From NCBI GenBank assembly GCA_035610365.1, contig CM069432.1, positions 81,782,520 to 81,846,519 of the forward strand: a DNA stretch of 64,000 nucleotides. The letters are read 5' to 3'. The translations under genes and the position numbers were made by a program. Every line of letters begins with the position of its first letter. Within the stretch, counting starts at the first letter, position 1. Below are positions 23,571-34,700 of this stretch, in pieces. The notes beneath the pieces are model-generated. The model had not been told where the DNA came from and ran no database searches. It saw only the letters and a list, made by a program, of their open reading frames with translations. The DNA is from Aquatica leii (taxonomy: Eukaryota; Arthropoda; Insecta; Coleoptera; Lampyridae).

Positions 23571-25312
23571 TTTTCTAAATATTGGAAAAGATTGTGTATA
23601 TTTGTGGGCAGACTCCACTTAGCTGGATGAGCATCAAATAGATTTAAAACCTTTGTTGCCAACCGTGTAGCTTTTATACAGGAAGCATTTGACATTAACG
23701 TTTGGCATTATATAAAATCATTGAAAAATCCAGCAGACCTTGTTTCAAGGGGTGTTACTGGGCGTTATTTTGTATCTTTGGTGGAATGAACCCCAATTTT
23801 TAACTTTCAACCAAAAATTTTCTCATTTTAACTTTAGCAGTCTACTGAACTTAGATAGTTGCAAGCTAAAATCCGTTACTTTGATAACTTTCATAAAAGA
23901 TTTTGACTTATTCAAAAGTTTTTCATCGTTAACTAGGCTTCAAAGGGTGTTAGCATGAATGCTTCGTTTCATTGCCAACACAAAATGCTCAAAAATTAAA
24001 TGAAATTAAAATTAAAAAAATAACAATTAATGGTCCTTTATCATTACACGCATTACAACCGTCCTTAAATCTACTAATTGAAACATGTCAAAATGAAGAC
24101 TTCTTTAATGAAATAGAATCACTGAAATCAAATAAAACTTTAAACGCTCATTCAAAAATATGTTTAAATCGATTTTTAGACAAAAATGATATCTTAAGAG
24201 TCTGAGGACGATTAAGAAATTCGTCGTTTGATTTTAATAAGAAGTGTCCGATACTTCTACTAAAAGGACATAGTTTCACTAAACTCATAATGACTCACTT
24301 TCATTATAACTTATTGCATTGTAGAGCCTAACATTTACTGGCATGCGTCCGCTAGCAGTATTGGCCATTAAACGGAAAGAATGCAGCGAAAGAAATCATT
24401 TGAAATTGTATTCAATGTTTCAAGGTCAACCCAATATCTAATAACCCGTTTATCGGCGATTTACTTTTTAAGCGATTGCAAATTAATACTCCCGTATTTT
24501 ACAACGTGGGTATTGACTATGCCAGACCTATCTTAATAAGGGATAGAAAAACAAGAGATTCTAAATTGACAAAGGACTGTATTTGTTTATTTGTTTGTTT
24601 AGTAACCAAAGCTATTCATTTAGAATTGGTTACTGATTTAACAACTGAATCCTTTTTAGATAGCTTTAAACGCTTTATAGCACGTCGCGGAAAGCCGCAC
24701 TCTATATCTAGCGATAACGCCAAGACTTTCCTAGGTGCTCGTAATTAATTAAGAAAATTATATAAAAGTTTACAGTCCATTTGCACTCAAGACGCTATTA
24801 TTAACTATTTAAATGCTAATAATATAAAATGAGAGTTTATTACTTCTCATGCTCCTCATCAAGGAGGCATTTGGGAAGGAAATATCAAAAGAGTTAAAAT
24901 GCATTTGTAAAAAGTTTTAAGTAATACTAACTTAACTTACGAGCACTTTTTGATAGGTTGATCATTAACTGTCTTACCTAAAGCTAAATTACTGTTAATT
25001 AAAGAAAATCGTTTATCTCTGTACCAACGCATTGAATGCATCAAGCAACACTTTTAGAAACGTTATAGCGCCGAGGTGGTGCCAGAATTGCAAAAAAGAA
25101 CCAAATAGTTTGCTCATCTTCCTGATCTTTTACACGAAGGATCAATAGTGCTTATTAAAGAACACAATTTACCTCTACTTTCGTGGGCACTAGGACGTGT
25201 AATAGAACTTTATCGTTCTTCTGATGGTGTTGTGCGCACGGTCAAGTTACTTCTAGCTAATAAAAATACTTTAAAACGTTCAGTGAAGAAGTTGTGCGCA
25301 CTTCCTTTAAAT
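23571..25312 (+). pseudogene. BEL/Pao integrase remnant
   Basis: A degraded N-terminal zinc-binding part covers roughly 23970-24430. The catalytic core (24476-24748) reads VGIDYARPI (first Asp 24515-24517), AIHLELVTDLTTESF and SSDNAKTFLGA (second Asp 24713-24715). The catalytic Glu lies in GGIWEGNIKRV at about 24875, in another frame. The BEL-specific C-terminal domain is visible at 25125-25310 (LHEGSIVLIKEHNLPLLSW, ALGRVIEL). Stops at about 24747, 24832 and 24908 and frame changes inactivate it. The triad is present but split. Confidence 0.85.
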
Positions 25313-25422
25313 TAGATACTTTTGTATTTAGCATATGCATTTATTTTAGTTTACATGAATTTATAATTGATTTCACTTGTTATATATGTTAAGATGTACG
25401 CTATTTTAAGGTGGCGGCCTAA

Positions 25423-25668
25423 TGTTAAGATTTAAATACGGTTTAAATGCGCACAGGCGCATGTTTAGAATTTAAGATTTAGAAGAAAAGGAGTTAGAGT
25501 CTTAAAAAGTAAGCTCTATGTTCGAAAAAAACAAGACGAACATATGTAAAAAAGGTGTTTATTTCATAAATTATAAAAATAAAAGTTTAAAGCTCTGCAC
25601 GGTTATTTATAAACAAAATTACTGTAGTGTAGTGTGTGTAGTACATTGCTACACCACAAAACAATACA
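25423..25668 (+). repeat. BEL/Pao 3' LTR
   Basis: 246 bp, opening TGTTAAG after aaggtggcggcctaa and closing CAATACA. It aligns end to end with the 5' LTR with scattered substitutions and small indels. The CTCTT duplication follows. Confidence 0.9.
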
Positions 25669-25809
25669 CTCTTTTTTTGTTCTTTGCTCCAAGATCGTCA
25701 AGAAAAAATTAACATGGGCATGCAAAAAGTTAATTTCGATGCTTCTATTAACATAGAAATAACAATATCTTGTCTGCGTTCATTAAACTTTCAAGTACAA
25801 GATTTACTG

Positions 25810-25945
25810 ATCCCGGTGTAAGATGGTGCCTCAAATGTCATTTTCTTTGCCCAACGCAGAGCTTTGGCTCTATTTTTCCATTTACAGATGAAGCAAGGTA
25901 TTTTAGTGTATCCATTCTGCCAGCCCGCATAACAACATACATGAT
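25810..25945 (-). pseudogene. Fragment of an uncharacterised repeated protein family
   Basis: The minus strand reads GYTKIPCFICKWKNRAKAL. It matches my recollection of an uncharacterised, multi-copy invertebrate ORF family with the pattern G-x-T-K-x-P-C-F-x-C-x-W-x-x-R-A. I cannot name its function or its mobile-element class. The flanks are degraded. Confidence 0.35.
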
Positions 25946-26219
25946 AACTTTAGATTATCATACGTTTCTTTTAAATGAACTGCATGAGCAACAGACACTG
26001 ATGCTTAAGTAGTTCCATTATATCAAACTGTAGATACCACTTCAATATACAAGAGAACTTTCTTGTAAAAAATACCGTATGAACTGACGTTCATAATTTG
26101 TAAACAATGTACCAAAAGCTCAACAGCATGCTTTGACAGGCCCTGTATCCTATTAAATCAAGTCGGGTTGAGTATGCATTAAAATAAATGTATATTTTAT
26201 AAATTCTGGTAGTCGCTTT

Positions 26220-27565
26220 ACAAGTAGATCAGCTCATTGAGGAACTGATTTTATAAACGATTCAATTTAAGATTTCACTCAGCAAACTACCGACAGTAGG
26301 AGTGGAGTGTTTACAAGTCATAATGAACATGGGGATTAATACTGACAATTGGAGAAACATTATAGCCTTTGTTTAGTTACAAAGTAAACTGGACAGAAAT
26401 AGGCATCAATTTTATCAACAATCACTAACAGCACCACAGGAAATACAAACGTTAGAACGTTTAATAAAATTTATAGAAACTAGATTCCAATGTTTAGAAA
26501 AATTGAGAAAAAGTACCAAAAATTATAGAACAAACGTCAAATTTCACTTGCAATTATTGTAAAAGACTACACCAAATATTGACCAAAACTTGCTAATTTA
26601 AAACCACGAGAACGACTTATGGTAATAAAAAGTAAAAGGACATTTATCATCAATTGCCTGGCACATGACTTGATAAAACAATGCTTTAGTAAAAGAAGGC
26701 AAAGAACATCACACCTTGTTGCACACTGTCAAATCAATAATTATTACGGTTGCTACAGCAATTAAAAAAAATTACAACAAAATCTAGCAGCATTAATATC
26801 AACACCATAAAAACATTGCAAAGCAGTACTAGTAACAGCTATTTTACGAATAAAAACTTGGTTAGGACAATTTCAACACTTTAGAACACTAATAAATTTT
26901 ACCAAACAAGTATAATTTATTACCAAAAATGCAGCAGACGTCATTAATAGTCAGATAAAATTTATACATTATTAACAAAAGCAATGATTATAAGCATAAT
27001 AGCAAGTGCAGAATAACAGCAACTTACAAAGTTTTGGGAATTAGAGAAGGTAAACAAAAATAAAAGCAATGCAAATGTATGCAAAAACTCTATATAAAAA
27101 TACTCATTTAAAGAACATTGATGGCATATATACTGTTATAATACTATTTAACGATGATGTTGACAAGCTCGTAGAATCAAAAAAAAAGACAAAAGCAAGA
27201 TTTTTACAATTGAAAAAGAAGTTTAACGGAGACGATAGATTATATATTGAATACAAGAATTTTATGCAAAAATGCATATTTCCCTGTGTCTCTGTCACCA
27301 GTAATGAAAGAAAATACCAACCTGAGATGCAAAACATATTACAGTCCACATCAAACTGTAGTAAAAGCGAAATAACAAAGTTTGTAGTCGTGTTTAATAC
27401 ATTAGTTAAAACTACAACAGAAATTAGTTTAAACTGATTAATACATTATAGATTAAAATTGCAACACCATTTAAAGAGCATTTTACTCAAACACAAAATA
27501 GCGTTTTTAGTAGATATAGAGAAAAAAAGAATTACCATACGCAGAGAAAATATTGGCAGACAGAT
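26220..27565 (+). pseudogene. Second BEL/Pao remnant: gag, protease, RT start
   Basis: The gag domain shows DNWRNIIAFV with SKLDRNRHQFYQ and LIKFIETRFQCLE (26330-26500). A zinc-knuckle region follows (26555-26730, ending in the typical HHTLLH in one frame). A protease-like stretch reads AVLVTAILRIKTWLGQF (26826-26876) without a recognisable D-S/T-G. RT follows with LVESKKKTKARFLQLKKK (27171-27224), VVVFNTLVKTTTEISLN and, in other frames, LQHHLKSILL then HKIAFLVDIEK. It stops near 27565 before the YxDD box. Its sequence differs clearly from the 20.6-25.7 kb element, so it is a different BEL family. Confidence 0.75.
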
Positions 27566-27626
27566 GAATATGATGCACTAACAAAATGAAACTACTAGAT
27601 CTACATAAATTTTGTGTGTCATGTAA

Positions 27627-28650
27627 ATGAGTGGTTTAAGCAAAAACATTAAAGCATACTAGGCGCAATCAGACTCTTTGACAGTGGAACACGGTTTTCT
27701 TAAGCGGCGTTGAAAACACGGAAAACAAACTGCAATAAGTAATGCTGGAGAGCCAAATGTCAAAGGTATTGCAGCATTCGTTACGATCGTTCATCAGAAA
27801 CACATTTTGGCGTGAAAAAAACATTAATGAAACTGTTGTAGAAGTTTTATTTGGCGAATTGCAAAGAAGAGGTCATAGAATAATGCCGCTAATAAAAAGT
27901 ATAACGCATCACATCGCAAAATCGTTTTCAGAATCTGATTTCGGAAGTAAATATATCTCGGTGGCAATAGATTATTTCACAAAATACACTGTTTTTATGC
28001 CTTATCTAATTAAAAAGCAGTTACAGTTGCAAACCGTTACAAATACATTCCGACCAAAACCGCAACTTTGAGTCCGATCTGTTTCATAAAGTTGCTGATT
28101 GTTGAGAGTTAAAAAGACTAGGCTAGAGTTTAGAAAAAGCACACCAAAAATGGTCCACATTGATTGTCTAATCCCGTTTGAATGGCAATAACAACGTTGC
28201 CTAAGATCAAGTTCGAATCAAAAAAAAAAAAGAAGCAGAACCAGGGATTAAGTTGATGGAATAGATTTTGATAAATTTATGAACATGTATGAAAATTCTG
28301 AAAAGGCTAAGTTTAGAGTTACGACCAAAGAGAAACAAAATTTGTTCAAAACACAAAGTGAGTGAAAATCTTGAGACGTCCAGTGAGACTGCAATAGTAT
28401 TTAAGGGATGTGAACGGTTAGATGAACTACGAAAACAGCAATCGGCATCTAAGTGTTGGTCTGCAGTTACCATCCATGTAGAGCAACAAGCTAGAAAAAT
28501 TTCATTGACTGCTACTTTTATGTTTAAGAAAGTCGCCGAAATGAAGAGCTGGCGCTATCGCCACCACTCTTTCTATCGGTGCCGCGTTTAGTTTTTTGTT
28601 CTACGACAAAAGAAAACATGTTCTAGTGCAAAGTCAGTGTAACGCGTGTG
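27627..28650 (+). pseudogene. Ty3/gypsy remnant: integrase, macro domain and CCCH pieces
   Basis: Nucleotide similarity to the gypsy element at 52270-54150 runs through this stretch in order. The IN linker aligns at gcatactaggcgcaatcagactc. The IN core reads KYISVAIDYFTKYT (27949-27990). Then sequence corresponding to about 52830-53390 is missing. IN-end sequence (aaatggtccacattgat) and the IN-macro junction follow. The macro-domain start reads TAIVFKGCERLDELRKQQS (28390-28446). Sequence corresponding to about 53737-53970 is missing, and the CCCH-finger end reads WRYRHHSFYRCR (28552-28587). Frameshifts disable it. No LTR was found on either side. This is a decayed relative of the main element, and shows the extra module occurs in more than one family member. 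Confidence 0.8.
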
Positions 28651-28732
28651 TTGTACAACTATAATTCTTTTATGTACATATTTAATTTAATTAAATTAGT
28701 CACGTTTATAATAATCAATAATAATTTACTTT

Positions 28733-28774
28733 ATGCACCAAGGGCGTAATCATCCAGTAACGCCCATGGTGCAT
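28733..28774. repeat. GC-rich hairpin followed by CTAGT
   Basis: atgcaccaagggcgt (28733-28747) pairs with acgcccatggtgcat (28760-28774), 14 of 15 positions, around a 12-base loop. It stands out in AT-rich surroundings. The bases actagt follow at once, so a rolling-circle (Helitron-like) 3' end is one possibility, although the hairpin-to-end distance is shorter than usual. Confidence 0.6.
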
Positions 28775-31700
28775 ACTAGTTTTTATGTTTTATAATATTA
28801 AGAAATTTTGATACTATGGGGACTTCCTAGATCTTTGTTTGAGCCATAAAATGTTGTATTCAACTGGTTCCTGTCTAAATTAACTGTTTTTTCTCACGTG
28901 GACTTTTAAAATCTTTGTTTTAAAAATGTTCACTCATTAAAAAAAACCTCCAATTTACACAGGAACTCGTTAAATAAATAACTATTTTGAGTGCGTAATG
29001 AGAAGGCGTTATGAATCCATAACTTTCGTACCGTAAGCATTATGAGCAAATTATTACGACCGAAGCGCGATTTGAAAAATAAAATATTTTTTATAATTTT
29101 TTAATCAGGAAAAAATTAACAGTTTCGAGTTGAACTTAGATTTAGATGTAAATAAAATTTATGATAACGTAAACGTTTTATGTTTTAGTTGGATTTGTTA
29201 AACAAATTAAACGTTTTGTAATAGTTGAGATTGTTTTGCTTCACTAGTCGGTAACATCAAAATTACTACAGTTCAAACCGACAACTAATCAAATTGAAGT
29301 TTACAGACTACCTAAAAAGTTTAGTACTGTTTAAAGTACCTAATAACAGTAGCAAATAAAGTTTCTTATTTTTATGTTTATTTTTTTTTTTATAATTGTA
29401 TTTCAATAAGGTAAATTTTATTTATTATATTGTTTTAAAGAAAATTGCTGTACAGATACTTTGTTTTAAAAATTTTTTAAGAATTGCTGTATGTAAATAT
29501 ACTTAATTATTAAATTTTAGCGTAGACGTAAACTAGACTAATTTAAATTTCCAATAAATTAATCTTAATTAGAGTTTATTAGAATGACATTTCAAGCGAC
29601 GTAATTATGTATGTTTAAAAACGCAGATTACATTTTTTCTACAAGATTTTCAAGTTTTTTTTTTGAATAGCATTAATAAAAGGTTTTTTTGATATGAATG
29701 TATGTTTTATTATACAAAAATTGTGATTATTATAATTCTAAAAAAATTAAAATGTTTTTATCAATTATATAAATAATTAATAAAATATGCTAATAATAAC
29801 ATTAATTTTTTTTTATTCTTTGCAATCTTTAAAAATAAATTGTATATAAATTAGAAACTATAAGATTTGCAATTAACAAAACTTCAGCAAAACCGTTTTA
29901 GGCAGAAAGCTTATTGTTAATTTTACATTTAAAAAATAGCACACAATTTTGCTAAATTTATTACATGAATATTATAAAGTGTATTTTTTTGGTTCTAAAA
30001 TTGTAAATAGGCATAAAGATTGTTTTTATAGATATACAATATGTGCATAGAAATTAACAAAAAACATGTTTACATTTATTTTGAAAAGAAATTACAAGAC
30101 CGATAATCCTATCTATTTTAATCAATCAGAAACTTTTTCTATATAAATAAACTCGCATTTAAGTAAATGTATGTTGTAATGGTAAAATGTAATTAAATGT
30201 TAATAGGTTTTTTGAAATAATATATAGCAGAATAAAAAACTTTATTATGTTAGTAATGTATTATAAATTTGTTCTTATATTGTCGCAAGTAGAACATTTT
30301 TTTCTCGTAAACAAGGTACTTAGTGCACCTACTATAAAAAGTTGTAGCATGTAATAAATAATTATTAAAATATTGAAAAGTATGATATTACAAAATATCT
30401 TGCAAATATAGTACAAATCAAAAACTAATTTAAGAAAGCTGTACTTAATTAACAAAGGAAACATAAAAATACATAAGCATATGAACAAAGAAGATACAAA
30501 TATGAATTATAATCCTAAATATTTTATAATTTATTACTAAATTATTAGTCTTATAAAATCAACTATTAAATTAAAAGCAGTATTTCATGCTTGAGCAGTT
30601 ATAAATAGAAATAAATGATTAATAGTTTTTAAATACCTTAGATATTATGTACCGATTGTTTCTAATTATATGATCTAGACAAGAAATATATATGTCTACA
30701 AATATATTTTATTAGCGTTTAAAAACATTTTTTTAAATTACCTATTGTTTGAACACGGTTTGGTATATAGTAATAAGATCTTTATTTTCTTTAACTACAT
30801 TAGAAAACAAATTATGAGCTATAACTAACTTCATTATTTTTTGCATGAAAAGTAACAAAAAAACGTTATAAAGTTTTTATTTTAACAAAATTTGATGCCG
30901 GTGCTATGTAGTAACATAAGTTACTACAAAAAAAAATTCTGATTTAACCCTAAGTTTTCTTTAATCAAAAATATTTGATATTTGGCACTTTATTTACGAC
31001 ACTTTGACACTAGATTTAGTTTCAGCGACAGAAATATTTTTTCCCTTTCTACACAATTTTACTTTTTTTTTGCAAAAAACTGTTTCAAGGTCTCCTGAAT
31101 GCAGGTTCTAGTAGTTAGTACCGATACAAAAATATTAGTTATCTATAATATTTCTAACGTATGACAAATTAACAATAGATGGCAAAGTAAGAAAATTTGT
31201 TCTGAGTAGCAGATAAAATAATCACCGCTACTTTTCTTTGACAGATGGTGTACTCAAAAGTAGTGACGTAGTAAAATTCGAGGAAATTATCTTGAAACTT
31301 ACAGAATAGTTCCTATTATAATAATGTTTACGTACCGTAACTTAATATCAGTTACATATCAGTCAAATCGTCTACTCAGAAAAAATGAACAAAATATACA
31401 ATTGTTCAATAACTTATATATTTTATTAATTCTTTAATTTAGAATTAAGTTTGATTTTTTAAAAACGATTCACCTTAAATATCTACAAAACAAAAACGTT
31501 ATATGCAAACCTGTCAATTTTGGTTGCAGTAGGTCACTTTGCCGCTTTACGAACTGATGAATATGAACGCCCGGTAGCTTTAGCAGTCTAGCGCAAAGAG
31601 TTAGTAAGATTGACAGTAATATGGTCTATTATCTCAATTTGAATCATTTCATTTACCACTCTGTTATTTGTCTTTTCTTATTTACTACCGATCCCGTGCA

Positions 31701-34700
31701 TATGAATTTTTGTACAAGCTTTGTAACGAATTTGTGACTCAAATGCTTATCTGGATGCCTATCATTAAAAACTCTTGCCGTGACTCTAGCACATTTGTTT
31801 TGGGAACCAAAAATAAAAATAAGCTAGAAAAAAAATTAAACACAGATAAAGGAATGAAACTGTATAAAAGAAATATGTACCTAATTATAGAACTAATATA
31901 AAGTAAAAAATCGTCTAAATTCAATTGAAACATACTAACAAGGTTTGGTTTAAATCGTCTGTGTAAGAGCGTTTACCACTTAAATTCACATATGAAAAAC
32001 GCAGATTAAAAATTAACCAAAAAAACATTTATGAACTTAATTTTTAGTGGTTATGAAGACAATTATTCACAATTCAACTTTTTTACAATAACTTTAACTT
32101 TAACAGATATCAGCGATATGTCATTTGAAGAATTTGTGTACAATGGAACATTCCACAAAGGAAGAAATTTTGGAGAGCGTCATAAGAAATTGAATTCCTG
32201 AACAAACAGGTAATAGATATTTTAATATTTAGTACATTTACTTGTAAACAAAATTTAGAAAATGAAAGTAATAACATGGAAAAATTTGACAGGATGTTAC
32301 CATCCCAACATTTTAAGAAACATCGTATATTGAAAAAGTAAGAACTTTTATTGTATCAAGAGAAAATGTACCTGGTCATATCTACAAAGCTTTAAATTTA
32401 ACTAGAAAACTTTATACAAAAGCAAAATCACGTAACAGAAAAACAAAACACAGAACGAATAACAAAATATTTTTAATAAATGACAATTTTCTAAAAATTG
32501 ACAAATTTTCTATAACTCGTAATTTTAACAAGTCGACATTTTTTTCAGTTTTTTGTAGATTCGAGTTAGAGTGTTTTCGCTGTATTTGTATTACTATTTA
32601 CTTTTTCTGTCGCAATACCTTTTCCTGTTTTATGTGTTACTACACTGTAATAGTTCACGTTATCGAGTATCTGTAATATATACTTTTGCTTCGAGTAAAA
32701 TAAATAAGATTTCACTTATAATGTAATTTGTGCAGTCATAGACCCGCGAGACTCCTTTGAGTGCAGAGTTCCCGGGCAGTGCCCATCGAGCCCATACGTT
32801 AATTATAATTTTATAACTTAAAGCAGCGTATTTGTAGACACAAAATAAGAAGCGTCAAAGAAGATTAAGTGTTCACATTCCAGCAATTGTATTTGCTCTT
32901 TTTATCAACAAATGTTGAAAGCGAATTCGATATCCTTACAAGATAAAAAATAAAATAATAATTTCACAATAATTATAACAATACACATCTAAATATTTAG
33001 CTATCTGCAAACAAATAGATGTACCACTGCTACAAAATTTGTGCAGTTCATTTAATGACAATTCTTTGAGTAACTACAGCGCTAATCTCACAAGTGTGTT
33101 GCCTAACTAATTTCATTTGACCGCCAGAAAAGTACTGTCTAATTTATTGCATGTGGTTGGCTATCTGTATACCTTATTTATCTGTACCCACGATAACACT
33201 CGAACCAAAAGTCCTAGTACCTTGAAATTTGGTATGAAACTGTCTTTTCATATTTTCTCAGTTTTATCAAAAGATGGGTCTGATAAAAAAGTGTGTGTAT
33301 CCGCCACTTTAACAGTTTTTCTTATATAATTTTGTACGTATGTAAATTATTCGAATTATTTTTACAGTTTCTTATTGGGATAATTCTTTCTAACAATTTG
33401 TTCAAATAAAAAAATTAACAGTTTATTAAATATTTGATTTATAATTTAAAATTAATTTTAAATATAATCTAGGTTCAAATCCTGCCCGCTACAATTCTTT
33501 TTAGAAAAAAAAATCCATATCTTGAAAGGAAAGCAAGATAAGTTAAAAATTAGAAAAATTTAATGATTTATTAAAAGGGAAAATAATATCAAAGCGCACA
33601 AATATAGAGGTTAGTCAATACGACAATTTAACATTTAACATACTTTGGTTATATCTTAATGAAATCGTGGAAAAAAATTATAACATGCTAGGAAGTCAAT
33701 ACAAACGTGTACATATCACTTTAAAGTGGGTAGGGTGAAAAAATTTTTAAATAAAAATTGTTAAATGTGTAGTACTTAGTACTTTTACTATTATTTCTTT
33801 TAAGCAAATAAAATTATAAACTTAAGTTTTCTAAATTCTCTATATTCTTTTGACTTAGATGTTTTTCTTTATTTTGAAAATAACAAATATGTAAAAATTC
33901 CTTATAAGAAATTTGTGTTGTGACCACACCAGCTTTTTTTCTCATGTTTTTTCATTTGGTTTTTTTATGTCTATTTTCAAGTTTTTATTTTATCTTTTGT
34001 CAAATTAGGTTATTGTAATGCTGTATGCAGAAACACCAAAATTTAAGAGATTTAGAAGAAAATTAAAAAATATGTTTAAGTTGTCAAAAAAAAATTCAAT
34101 TACTCAAAGCTTAATTATTTTTGTTCTTCATTTTTAAAAATATTTTTATCTACATTTTAATTTGATATTTTTAATGGTTTTTTTTAAGTTACATTTCTTT
34201 GTTGTATAACTTAAAACTTTATAAAAATTAATTGTTTTATAATCTAAATGACATAACTGTAATTTTTAACTATTGAGATAAACAGTAGAATAGAAAGTCA
34301 TTTATGCGAGTTAGTTATTTAGTATAAAATCAATTATTTTATTGTTATATTCCGTCAAATAATAACAAACTATTTTATGTTTGCCAAAGAAGTTATTTCT
34401 TTGTCAACATTTTTTTTTGATTAATTTAATACTAATGTTTGCAGGGTTAGTTTAATCATAAATAGACAAGCAAGAGTTATTTGTATTTGATTTGGAGATA
34501 CTTGTATAATATTAATTTTTGACGTTAATATTATAAAACGTAAATAAATATATTAGATGCATTTAATAAAATAAAGTACCTCAAATTAATTTTAATTATG
34601 AATTAAGATATTTTGCCAAGAAACCTGTTAGTGTAGTATATTTTCATGTCATTGCCACAAAGTAATTGTGAGAACGATAGAAACCCTCTATTAATAATAA

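Larger units (their letters stand above)
20596..25668 (+). mobile_element. Old BEL/Pao LTR retrotransposon
   Basis: A 5073-bp element with LTRs at 20596-20847 and 25423-25668, both opening TGTTAAGATTTAAATAC and closing in TACA. It is flanked by a 5-bp duplication CTCTT (20591-20595 and 25669-25673). Domain order is gag, (protease lost), RT, A17/RNase H region, integrase, all on the plus strand. The LTRs differ at very roughly a tenth of positions, so it is old. There is a GC-rich stretch ggtggcggcc just before the 3' LTR. Confidence 0.92.

Noticed and set aside
27104..27349. 81-codon minus-strand open frame
   Set aside because: Antisense to the BEL/Pao RT fragment.
33470..33497. Possible tRNA gene
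   Set aside because: Only a T-arm/B-box is present; no cloverleaf can be formed with upstream sequence.
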